Source of the DNA: Dicyema japonicum
Taxonomy: Eukaryota; Dicyemida; Rhombozoa; Dicyemidae
Direction of reading: 5' to 3'
Length of the DNA: 64,000 nucleotides
NCBI GenBank assembly: GCA_011109175.1
Contig: RDEW01000061.1
Span: forward strand, 2,244-66,243
Made by a program: the position numbers and the translations under genes. Shown here one piece after another: positions 22,866 through 32,609 of this stretch. A model generated the notes under the pieces. The model saw only the letters and a list, made by a program, of their open reading frames with translations, had not been told where the DNA came from and ran no database searches. How positions within the stretch are numbered: the first letter of the stretch is position 1; every line of letters begins with the position of its first letter.

Positions 22866-23815
22866 AATTGATGGAAATACAGCATGAAAATCTATTGGGA
22901 AAAAATTGAGAAGAAATCGCTGCACTCTATTTTATTTCAGTGTTTGAAAGGCACAGAAGTGAATATTGTTGAATCCTCTGGATGGCTAGTGCATGGAAAT
23001 CACTTCCCTATAACCGAGGGAAGGCTGTGTCTACTTCAGGATCGTAACATGTTTTTTGATAACGGAGACTAAATGCGGGCATTGTAACTCAGCATAGAAG
23101 ACCGTCGATCACCTTAAAACTAGGTGTGGGAGAATACTGAATAGCTCATCTCAACTGGCCCAACGAAGTGGTCAGATATTTACACCTACATCTTAGCCGT
23201 CAATATGGAATAAGAAAAACTAAGAAACTGAAGACCTATTCAGTACAATCTGTTGTCGCAAATAAAATTGTGAAGATTCGTGTAGACACGACGATCAGTA
23301 CGGATACGACTGTAACAAATAAACCCAACATTTTTGTTTATGATAAGACAAAAAATACGATTACTCTTGTGGAAATTGGGATCACTTCGCAAAACTGCCT
23401 CAAGTAGGTCGAAGTAGAAAAGTTCCACAAGTATGACCTACTGGCGAACTAATTTGAGATTATCCAAAGGTGAAAATAATCCCTGTGGTCATCACTTGGG
23501 TTGGATTTGTCTCCAGATTCTTCAAAGGCCACATGGATTCCCTCAAGTTAGAGGAGAGGGTCAAAGCTTATATACAGACGCTAGTGTTACGGAAGACTTT
23601 GGAGAGTATGCAAGTTGAGGAGAGGCATGAAGTATCGATGATGAGGAAGTTATAGGGAATGATAGGGGATGATAGGGAATGTCAACCTAGGGTAGTCTCT
23701 GAATGTGGGGTATACAGGGACGTGAACACGCCTATAAAGACAATAGGGGTTGGCCCCAAGAAGAAAAGATTAAGTTGCTTTTACTTATTGTTTGATTAAT
23801 AAAATTTTGAAATAT
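22866..23815 (+). mobile_element. 3' part of an RLE-type (R2-like) non-LTR retrotransposon
   Basis: It encodes a CCHC knuckle TKCGHCNSA-stop-KTVDHLKTRC (C-x2-C ... H-x4-C) at about 23070-23120. A restriction-like nuclease follows: NIFVYDKTKNTITLVEIGI and a K-x2-KY-like end. A C-terminal tail reads IIPVVITWVGFVSRFFKGHM to a stop near 23653. The 3' region ends ggttggcccc...cttttacttattgtttgatt. An inverted relative lies at 53459-54520. Both copies share the same in-frame TAG in the zinc knuckle. Family knowledge: this nuclease class nicks the insertion target. Confidence 0.75.
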
Positions 23816-23857
23816 TGACCTTATTAATATCGTGCAGTTAATGTTTTTAACTTAATT

Positions 23858-24250
23858 TTAATCAAATTTATTGAAATAAAGCATCAAATAATTTTTAACA
23901 TTTTCATCATTAAAGTCCTTTTCGACCATTTTATTTAACATGGAAAAACTTCTTTCTACCAAAATATTTGTCCCAGGACACTTCCATAAGTTTGCAAAAA
24001 ATTCTGGACAAAACTCTTTTAATTTAGCATTTTTGATATCTTTTAATGGCATTTTACTTGTCCTTTTTCAAGATATAATTTAATATAACGGATCTTGTTC
24101 AAATTTGATTGATTCTATAAATTTTATTGTATCATAATTATAAAAGTTATCTTTATTTCTAGAATAATTGGATGGTAGTCAGAAATCAAATCTGCCATAT
24201 TTTCGTTAAATCTTCTGATTGTATTGAAGCTTTAACGTTTTCCACTATTT
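23858..24250 (-). mobile_element. hAT transposase C-terminal remnant
   Basis: The minus strand, 24052-23858, reads KEFCPEFFANLWKCPGTNIL followed by VERSFSMLNKM and NYLMLYFNKFD, the layout of the hAT dimerisation domain (..S.ERSFS.L...). Less clear transposase-like codons continue upstream to about 24250. It is a different hAT lineage from that at 14-15 kb. Confidence 0.55.
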
Positions 24251-24543
24251 TTATATCATCTGATAAATTTTGCTTATATGTGTCTGTTCGTCTTCAGTCG
24301 ATTTTTAGGCATATGGAACATTTATATTCGTGGGCTCCAAACTGATCCTTATGATAGTGTTAAAAACCACAATATTAAAAACCACAAGATTCCCTAGTTA
24401 GAAAAGTGAAAATTTAATTTCATAAAATAGTGTTAAAACGAGATTTTGATGATTAATTCTGGGTTAAGAGCCATAAAGGAAGTTTCTCAAATTAGAAATC
24501 GAAAATTTAATTTTTATATTAAAAATAGCATTTGATTTTAAAA

Positions 24544-24641
24544 ATATGTGTTTTATTAAGAAGGTGTGTAATAAAAGTGTGTAATACTTGTAAATAATAA
24601 GTTGAGATATCGGAAGATCAGACAAAAATGGAAGTAATTCT
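24544..24641. repeat. two DNA patches copied from the PCID2 gene
   Basis: 24544-24577 equals the reverse complement of 30062-30095 (34 nt, no difference seen). 24583-24641 equals 29767-29825 in the same orientation (59 nt, one difference). Both sources lie inside PCID2, about 240 bp apart, and sit here side by side in opposite relative orientation. The source tracts include intron bases, so the copying was at DNA level. Confidence 0.75.
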
Positions 24642-24737
24642 GCTTATTCCAAATAATTATAGAAAACACACCTTACCGTAATTATTTATAAATAGCTAAG
24701 CTAAAAATTTTAGTTAACCTTTATGATTTAATTTTTA

Positions 24738-25576
24738 TTAAGTTATAACTTTTTTATTTTGAATAAAAAGTCTTTGATTGTTAAAAATTTCTTTATTATT
24801 CAAAAATTCTATAAATATAAATATATATACTTAAATTATTTGCATTGCATATTATTTCATTTAGATGTTTTATGTTTTTACTGAACGGATTTTCCTGACA
24901 GTTGAGTTCACTTAAAAATTTCATTTTTCTAATCCATTTCAAAAACTGTGAAAAATCATAAATAAGGTTTGCATTAATCGCCAACTTTCGTAGTCCGATT
25001 AGCATAGAAATGGTGTCAACATCTTCAATGTTATTATAAGAAATGTCTAGTACTTCCAATGTAGTCTATATGTCTTATTATATATTTACAGAAAGTGTAT
25101 AAGTAGTTCGGGGATCGAATATTAAACCTTAAGAATCTTTATAATAATAACCTGAGTGTTCGGTATTAGTTTGATTGTCAATATATAGTTCTTTCAGATA
25201 TATTAAATTATCCAAACCTTCAATACAGTAATGCAATTATTACTAAGAAATCTGAAAAAAAACTTATTAGGACAAATACAATTTCGTAAGAAATCTAAGT
25301 GAGGATAGACCGGTGATGGCAGTAATATAATTATTTTGCAGATATAAATGAGTTAACGAAAGACATTGGAAACAATTAGGAATACACTTTAATCTGTTTG
25401 AATGCAAATATATCGTAGTCGCATTTTTGCAAAAATTTAATATATCAGACTACAATATATTAAACCAATAATACACAATGTTCCAATTCTCTGTTATTTA
25501 ATTGCAGATGAGTCAGTGACTCACATGCTTTACTTCTATTAAACTTAATTAGTTTATCATGTGTTAATATAGACAT
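24738..25576 (-). CDS. PPP1R42: PPP1R42-like leucine-rich-repeat protein, six exons
   Basis: Exons on the minus strand: 25576-25475, 25449-25280, 25251-25152, 25127-25090, 25065-24831, 24808-24738; introns 25, 28, 24, 24 and 22 nt. LRR units are visible: LTHLQLNNREL, TIYLHSNRL, LTHLYLQNNYITAI, LFLSNNCI, LKELYIDNQ, LEVLDISYNNIEDV. The stretch GLIFDPRTTYTLS between repeats and the tail LKFLNNKEI match PPP1R42 (LRRC67), a PP1-binding centrosome/ciliary protein. One base seems missing at about 25222 (ITV-EGLDNL changes frame); otherwise the gene reads through to about 238 residues. Relatives in ciliated animals fit a ciliated organism. Confidence 0.75.
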
Positions 25577-25910
25577 TATCTATGGTTACTATTTTATAAT
25601 TAAAAAATAAGCATTTTGTATAAACTTAAATAATTAAAATTGAACTAAAAAAAATAACTCAATTAATTTAAGAAAAATTGAAGTCTCGCGATTCTTTCAA
25701 ATTCGGATTTCTTTCCTTTTCAACATCCACATTCGCAAAACTTATCTTTCGTTTCATCATCAAACATGTTTTTTTCTTTTTTTGACAAGTGCCTTTGTTT
25801 TTTCGAGCCACCTTTTCAACATAGTCAGTTTGGCTTCTATGCACACTTTTAGTTCCTTTTCTTTTGAGTGAAATATGAGAGAGCTTCCTATGTTTGTGCA
25901 AATAACATTA
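25577..25910. other. no convincing gene; one basic open frame
   Basis: A minus frame (25901-25668) would encode a lysine-rich 77-residue peptide without a recognisable motif. It ends just outside the left inverted repeat of the neighbouring transposon. I regard it as probably non-coding. Confidence 0.3.
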
Positions 25911-26084
25911 TGTCACATGGGCCAAGCGTTACCTATGGGCAGCCTGTTACATTAACCTTGAACCAAGATTAACTTCAATTAATTTTATAAATGATTTATT
26001 AACCACAAAAAATTAAATTTAAGTAACTTTTTTTAGTCTACTCATTAATACAGTCGATATTTATCCTTTCGAATTTTTTATCTA

Positions 26085-27067
26085 TCAAATTAAACTATTT
26101 AAAACTACCTCCACGCGATTATTCGATAAAATATTAATTATTTCTGCAACTGGATAATACTGAGACTCAAACTTATTCAGTCGCAATGAGGGATTTGTTC
26201 CAAAGTCCTTTTTAGCCCGAACCTATTTATTAATGTTTTTGATTCATACTTTATCTCCCATGTTAAAAGTATATTTACTATTATGAACATTCATTTTCCT
26301 GTTCATAGCTTTGTAATAATTCGAATTTTCTTCAATCGATTTAATTTCGAAATTGAATCTCTTCGCATTCGGACACAAATTATCTGACTGGGAATTATCT
26401 AGATATAAAAGTTTTCACATACATCTTTACCAGACTTATTATAGAGTGGTCGTACAAAAGCGAATCTATAAATTAAAAAAAAACCTACTATATATGTCAA
26501 TGACCGTTAAAATCCATTTGAAATTTTCATTTAATGTTGAAAATTTTTTCAGGTCTATTAGATCTATCTGAAAACGTTCATTTGGAGAAGAAGCAAACAC
26601 ATGGTGATTTATATCTCCAATCTATAATTATAAAAAATCACGAACTTTTAAAGGACGCGAAAATTTGCAGACTTCACAATTTCGAATGACTTTTCTGATA
26701 ATCTCATTCTTTACAGTGAAGTATCTTTGTCGACATTCATACTCAATTTTATTGACTCCTCCGTGTGAAAACTCGTGCAACGATTTCGCAACATGCTCCA
26801 TTTCGGTTTCATTATCCAGGGATATGACTAACTTGGGATCAGTTGATTTAAGATACAGTCTAAAATTATTGAAAATTTACAATACCTGTCATTGATAATA
26901 GAAAAATTCTCTATCTTCTTTACAAGCCTATATTTTCGGTGCCTCGGAAGGTTTTCGGGAAATTTATCATGCAAAGCATCTTTTAAAGTTTGATATTCAA
27001 CGCAATCTTTCACAAAACCCTTGTAAGAAGCCATTGCAACAAAATAATCTTCCATGCTATAAATCAC
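26085..27067 (-). CDS. integrase of the Ginger-like element, split by tiny introns, core deleted
   Basis: Exons on the minus strand: 27067-26886, 26859-26646, 26621-26485, then 26465 down to about 26250, then 26222-26085; introns 26, 24, 19 and 27 nt. Order: LPRHRKYRLVKKIENFSIIN; a zinc-binding H-H-C-C domain (HVAKSLHEFSHGGVNK ... RNCEVCKF); integrase core beginning RFQIDLIDLKKF, WILTVIDIYSRFAFVRPLYN; after a stop at 26401-26399, a shifted frame with QSDN; then GDK-VRAKKDFGTNPSLRLNKF and YYPVAEIINIL, a GPY/F-like C-terminal module. The part between the second Asp and the catalytic Glu region is missing, so it should be inactive. Relatives include KRBA2/GIN host genes. Splice junctions are inferred from frame continuity only. 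Confidence 0.65.
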
Positions 27068-27183
27068 GCTAGAAATCTAGGTTTACCGCTATAAAAAATA
27101 AAATCTTTATAATCATAACATTTATGAATAAAAAACTAATTTAACAGGATTAAATCACGATATAAATCGGATATATAAAATTA

Positions 27184-27315
27184 AATGTCGGATAATCCAA
27201 TGAGTGACTCATCCTCACCTTTGTCGGTCTGGGATCACTTAGTTAGATGAGAACTTTTATTTCTTTCTTTTTGACCCAGTGATCCTGAGGGTAATAATAA
27301 TAATGTCGGATAATC
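27184..27315 (+). mobile_element. 5'-truncated LINE 3' end with 14-bp target duplication
   Basis: About 104 bp of LINE 3' end (ggtctgggatcacttagtta, gacccagtgatcctg, then (TAA)n) is flanked by the 14-bp direct repeat AATGTCGGATAATC at 27184-27197 and 27302-27315. The same 3' end occurs at 31365-31446 and, inverted, at 47885-47985. This marks target-primed insertion into the Ginger-like element. Confidence 0.85.
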
Positions 27316-27382
27316 AAAAGACCTTTTCAAGGTCGAAAAAATGTAACAGGCTGCCCATGCGTTACGCGTCGCCCATGTAACA

Positions 27383-28078
27383 CATTATTCTAATTCAAGG
27401 AATATGATTTAATGAATGCATTAATTAAAATAAAAAAAATTAAGAAGTTGGTATGGAGCTTAGTAGGTTTCCGTAATCTACGGAGAATTGGGCTTACTTC
27501 CTATATTTGGGAAACAATTCATTTGAACGATTTTTGAAATTGGAAATTTCATTATTTAGAGTCTTTTTTCAATTTTTTATTTAGTGAAGAGTAGATTCTG
27601 TTTTTTACCATCGTTTAACTCCTCAAATTTTCTAGATTTGGATGCAAGAATCTTTAATGATAATGTGTGATCAAAGGTCATCCACACAAGATATTCTCTA
27701 GAATCTTGCTTAAGCATTTCAGGCGTCTAATCTACTATGTCTTTTCGCTTTACTTGTTAGATGATTGTAAGTAAAAATAAAAGATTGGCATAAAAATCCG
27801 GTAATGTCGATTGGGATTTAGTATAACTGTTTTTTGCGTTTCACACAGTCCTAGGAACCACTCGGTCTCTATCGAGGACCTTGTAGATAGGTCAATTGAA
27901 TTATATCCATTGGTTATGTTTCATCTTGTTCAGTAGAAATAAGCACGTATCACCATAAAATGTAAAATATATTTATTATTAGCGTCATTAATATTAATCA
28001 TATTAACTATCAGGTTTTAATAGATGATCTTTCAAGTTATTTCAAATTTTGATCAGATTAGAATTGAGCCCGGATTCT
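27383..28078. other. intergenic, nothing recognised
   Basis: AT-rich DNA between the Ginger-like element and the SINE; no splice chain or repeat match found. Confidence 0.4.
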
Positions 28079-28408
28079 GGTCGCAATTATAATAATAACA
28101 ACCTTTTCACGAGACCCATAATATTTATAGCTCCGCATAGGCAGGACACACACTTTATTTAACTAAAGAACAGTTAATTTTAGCTAATCGTAAAACCAAA
28201 AAATGATCTTCACTTCTTTTTTTCTTTTTCTTGTGTGTGGGTCCTTTCTCTACAATCCAGTTCCGCAGTGAGTATCCACTGATGACGGCGTCACTCGTCA
28301 ATCCCTTTTAGCATCACAGATGCGTGGAACCTTCCACCAGGTGAACAGCAGCGAGAATCGAACCCGACACCTAACCACTATGATACTCGGCTATCCGGTT
28401 GCAATTAT
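28079..28408 (-). repeat. tRNA-derived SINE with 12-bp target duplication
   Basis: The body is 28091-28396, reading leftward. Its head, on the minus strand, contains an A-box-like TAGCCGAGTATCATAGTGG (28376-28394) and a B-box GGTTCGATTC (28355-28364). The spacing is too short for an anticodon arm, so it is a SINE and not a tRNA. The tail is TTGTTATTATT next to 28090. Flanks GGTCGCAATTAT (28079-28090) and GGTTGCAATTAT (28397-28408) differ at one base. The TTA-rich tail resembles that of the LINEs, suggesting shared machinery. Confidence 0.8.
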
Positions 28409-29144
28409 GTTAACTAAAATACATTTGTAGGAAATCATTGCTAAAGCAAACTTAACATTTTCTATGCAATATCAGGTACTTCTTTAAGGAATTCAAGGAG
28501 ATACTTAAATTCGTCTATAAACAACTTCTGTGTGGAACTTTGAATTATTACTTGCCGTCTCTTTCAGCTCAAATTTCATCAAACGTCAACTGTTCCAAAC
28601 TATCAAATTTGAACTATAATTTTTTGTAACTTGCACGTTTCGCTCAATCATCTCTTTGAGAATTAAAAACCTTTCCATCTTTGACAACCAGGCTACCTCA
28701 CTGTCTTAAGAGTCTAGGCGCATTGGAGAACCGGCTTTATATTTATTAATGAAGCTTAGGTAATTTACGTATAAGTATGACTCAGTATGGAAGGATTGAA
28801 CCTTGCGCGTAACAAATACATTTGGAAAGGAATGTGTTCAATTTTTTATGCTTAAATTTTTGTGCGCCTTTAAACTCATAATTACCACTTGAAAGTTTTT
28901 CAAATTGGAATTTAACCTTTTTACAAAAATCTGTGTGAAGATTACGCATGTATAAAACGCTCCTCTTATTGTTTTCCAATTAGATTTTTGGGAAAAATGA
29001 GTAAAATATGAAAATAACTATGACAAAGAACATCAGTCAAACAATTGTCCAAAGAGAAAAGAACTGAAACCAAATATTTAACACTTATCGTTTTAAAAAA
29101 ATAGGTGAATCAAAATTGATTACTAATTACTCGTCCTTACAACA
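28409..29144. other. unassigned; one minus-strand 65-codon frame
   Basis: 28979-28782 (minus) would give MENNKRSVLYMRNLHTDFCK and on to AQGSILPY, with no known motif. I found no adjoining exons. The rest is AT-rich with no evident feature. Confidence 0.3.
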
Positions 29145-30524
29145 TCAATTACTACAAAGTGATGGAAATGCCATTTGTTTAGAGACAACAAGTATTTTAT
29201 GACTATGCGCAATATACCCCCTTATTTTTTTCTTAAAATAAGATAAGATTAAAACCATATATATAAGATTGGCCAAAATACACTCCACTTGATCTTCATC
29301 AACTTTCTCTCCACTACTGATTTCCATAGCTTTACATAATAGACTGATTGACATTCGGTGATTATCATATAGTCGATATACATGAAAGAATAGAGATCGG
29401 TAAACTAAAACTTCTATTCGTTGAATCAGTAAAGGATGCCTCGATTGGCATAAAATGTGGAATACTTTGAAATATTACTTTGATACAATGCAATATCACC
29501 ATAGTCAACAGAATTAACAATTTGCGTAAAGTAAGGAAATGAATTCAAAACTTGATTTGAAGGTTTACACCCCTTTAAGAGTAAACAAATATAAAATACA
29601 GCTAAAATCTGAAGAGGAATAAGAAACATCAAAATAGTCTTTATATTGGAAGTATAGTGAGAAGGACAGTTCATAAAAGAAAAGGTAAGATATTGATTTG
29701 CCTCATCGTAATGCCCATCTAAAATGAGCTTCCTTCCATGGAAATACCTAACATATTATTTAGGTAAATACTTGTAAGTAATAAGTTGAGATATCGGAAG
29801 ATCAGACAAAAATGGAAGTAATTCTACTGCCTTTATAAGAGGATTAATCATCTGTCCTCGATTTGTCTACTTAACAATTTATAAATCAACTTTAAAGTAT
29901 ATAGCAGCTAACTGGTTAACAATTGGTACAAGCCCCCACTTTTTGCCAACTTCACAAGTTGTTACTCTTCTAACAAACAATTATAACAATATACGTGTCC
30001 GTGACAATTATTCTAAATATTCTTAATATTGCATTAATTCCTTTCTCAAATAAATCATATCTTTTATTACACACCTTCTTAATAAAACACATATTACCTT
30101 AAAACCTAGAATTTTTACATTTTTGCATAATTCTATAACTGGTTTAATATTCCAATTTGACTCATTCCCATTTTGAAATAATCTTCCAAATGAACTACTA
30201 ATATATAACTCTTATTACTCAAGTGTACATATTTCAAACTCATATGCGACGTCAATACTGGGAGAACTCATTGCTCTGTTATTATATAAAATAACTATCA
30301 CTTTATATGATTTATTACAAATTCTGAAATATTTTCATTTGTAATTTCAAATTCATGATAAGGTATTGACTGAAAATACTCAATAGTATTAAATTCTAAG
30401 GATATTAAAAACTTTCTAATTAAAATATTTTACTGTCAATGCATCAGAATCTTTATTATCGTACGAATTAATTACCTATGAATTAAATTTAGCATATTAC
30501 ACTAGAAATATATTGGTGCCACAT
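29145..30524 (-). CDS. PCID2: PCID2 (Thp1-like) PCI-domain protein of the TREX-2 complex
   Basis: Start MWHQYISS at 30524. The chain then reads VINSYDNKDSD, VKILGFK, YDLFEKGINAILRIFRIIVT, DTRVTTCEVGKKWG, LVPIVNQLAAIYFK, NRGQMINPLIKAV, ISQLITYK, YFHGRKLILDGHYDEANQYL, CPSHYTSNIKTILMFLIPLQ, QRIEVLVYRSLF, KVDEDQVECILANLIYM, KKIRGYIAHSHKILVVSKQ and a stop at 29145. Introns of 23-25 nt lie between most blocks. Order and key phrases (KKWG..VNQL, TYKY..GRK, QCILANLIYMG.IKGYI) match PCID2, which acts in nuclear mRNA export and docking of TREX-2 at the nuclear pore. A one-base frame break sits near 29428, and the 5' third (30200-30450) has one or two unresolved junctions. Confidence 0.8.
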
Positions 30525-30559
30525 TGTGATTTAAATTAATTTTAATATTTAAATAATAT

Positions 30560-31446
30560 ATTAAAAAATTATTATTTGCTTAAATGGAAGACTAGCACAA
30601 GTACTCTGCAACAACATCAAATCACTTCCCAAATGGACTCCTCAAGGCTCGCCACTATCACCACACAATCACCCCAACTCTTCAATCTCTGCATAAACGA
30701 CATGCCACAAACCTGTAATGAAAACTGCCTAATCCTCTCCTATGCCGACGATATCATTCTTGCCTCCAAGGACAGAAGCATTCAATCAGCGACTCAATCC
30801 GCTCAACAAATGCTTGACATCAGCAACATAGTCCTCTGTCACGCTGTTTACCATTTACAAAAGACAGCTCTGTATCGAACCAAAAATCTTTATGAAGACC
30901 GAGGCTATCATATAAACAAAACACCGAAGATTCTATGAGTCAACCTTGATCAGAGACTAACCTTTATCCTACATGATGAGAACAAAGTAACTTCTGCTTT
31001 GAAGAAAATGAGAATTTTAAAAGTGCTCCCAAAAACACTTAGAGACCAAACTGGTGGCCTTGCCACGATTTATGAAAAATTTATCCAACCAACGATGACG
31101 TATGCAGGTCCTTCATGGGCAATGAAGATTTCACGATCTTCTTTATTGAAACTATCCTCAATCGAGTAGACTGCAATAAGGTTAAATGAACCAGAACAAA
31201 AAATCTAATCGAATTCAACGGAAACTCTTAAAGGAGGCTAGTTTACCGAGTTACCCTCTATTCCATACACAATCGAAATATCTACAGTCAAACAGAAATT
31301 TTGAGCCGATGCCATGTCCAATGAGAAGAGTTGTTCAGGATTCTTGACCGGACTCGTCCTCTCCCTTGTCGGTCTGGGATCACTTAGTTAGTTGAGAACC
31401 TTTTATTTCTTTCTCTTTGACCCAATGATCCTGGGGTAATAATAAT
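30560..31446 (+). mobile_element. truncated LINE copy with intact 3' tail
   Basis: It reads WKTSTSTLQQHQITSQMDS and then ILSYADDIILASKDRSIQSA (reverse transcriptase YADD box near 30740). Further C-terminal pieces follow (KTLRDQTGG near 31040). It ends with gtctgggatcacttagttag, gacccaatgatcctgg and (TAA)n near 31446. It is the same family as 47885-50605. Frames change at least twice. Confidence 0.8.
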
Positions 31447-32432
31447 CTTGGCTGCTAAGCGGTTAGAAATTCATTTTAAACAACTCCATGTTTCCATAAC
31501 TTGCACTTTGTAAAAAGTGCTTGAGAAGCTGGAACAACTTGATTACTGGATTTTTGATCTAAATAGCGACGTCGATTACGTGTTGTAGACGATGTAAATA
31601 ATGTACACCTCCTCCGTTGTATGGGAATTCTGTTTGGTCCTAAGGATGACTACATGGAGAAAATTAAAACACTGAGAAAGAAGGTACTTTGTTCATTTTA
31701 TGCCTCTGAATGTTACGCCTGGAGGAACAAAGTTTTTTGTTTGTCTTTTGAGAAATTATTCTCCCCTTCCTCTTTTATGTTCGTGAGAGGATGGTTTTTT
31801 TTCCGAAGAACGAAAAATCCATCAACAGTCTCCTTTTTGTTTGAGAAGACGATGAGAAATGACTAGGGTTTCTTACGTTTCTAGAAGAGCTAAGATGGCT
31901 CATGCAGAAAAATTACGATCCACCATAAAGAAGTGCAGCCCGATAAAATTTCCCTGCAGACACAAAAGAAGGCATTTCCGGGGGCAGTTGGGTCGACGGT
32001 GGAACATTCAATGAGAGTTTGGGATATACTGGAAGCTGGGATCACCTAATTAGTGGGTTTAACCTTTCTTAGTGATCTTAGGGTTTAAATAAAAAACCAA
32101 GTCGATTACTTTACATTTGGTCTAAGGTTCCTCTTTCTCTGCTTTATTATCGTTATGTTATGTTGTTTATCTGTCTCAGCTGGCCTCCACTGACAGGAAG
32201 GTAACTTACCATACCATTAACTTTGGCAGCCTAATGGATTCTAGAAACACCAAGCGAGCACATCTCAAATGGTCTCAGTGTAAACGCATCATCTTTAGTA
32301 CAATTGATTTAAACCTTTACTGAACAAATAAACGGATATTTAATAATCTCATTAGAATCAACCATAATACTACTAAGACTCTTAAAAATCAATGAGCAAA
32401 TATTTATTTTTTTGCATACTGTAATGGAGATA
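31447..32432. other. intergenic; faint LINE 3'-end relic
   Basis: 32035-32095 (gggatcacctaattagtggg, then agtgatcttagggttt) looks like a diverged version of the LINE 3' end at 31365-31446. The rest, including a long plus frame at 31621-31866, shows no recognisable protein. Confidence 0.4.
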
Positions 32433-32609
32433 CAGTAAAACCTCTCGAATCCGCCGCATTTTTTCAAAAATACAAAATTCCCTATGAGAAATTCTCGAAT
32501 CCGCCAATTTCTCAAAAACGCCGTATTTTAAAAATATTTTTTTAATTTTCTTATTATTTTTATTTTTTTTAATTCAAAAAAACTTCTACATGAGACATTA
32601 TCATTTTTT

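Larger units (their letters stand above)
25911..27382 (-). mobile_element. Ginger/GIN-like integrase DNA transposon with inverted repeats
   Basis: The outer 43 bp at each end (25911-25953 and 27340-27382) are inverted copies with about six differences, starting TGTCACATGGGC and TGTTACATGGGC. Both flanks carry CATTA (25906-25910 and 27383-27387), a 5-bp target duplication. The interior encodes an integrase on the minus strand. A 5'-truncated LINE end (27198-27301 with its own duplication) has inserted near the right end; without it the element is about 1.35 kb. Integrase-based DNA transposons with short inverted repeats beginning TGT are known as Ginger elements. This copy lacks part of the catalytic core. 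Confidence 0.75.

Noticed and set aside
28355-28396. tRNA gene on the minus strand
   Set aside because: A-box and B-box are too close; there is no room for an anticodon arm and no acceptor stem pairing, so it is a SINE head.
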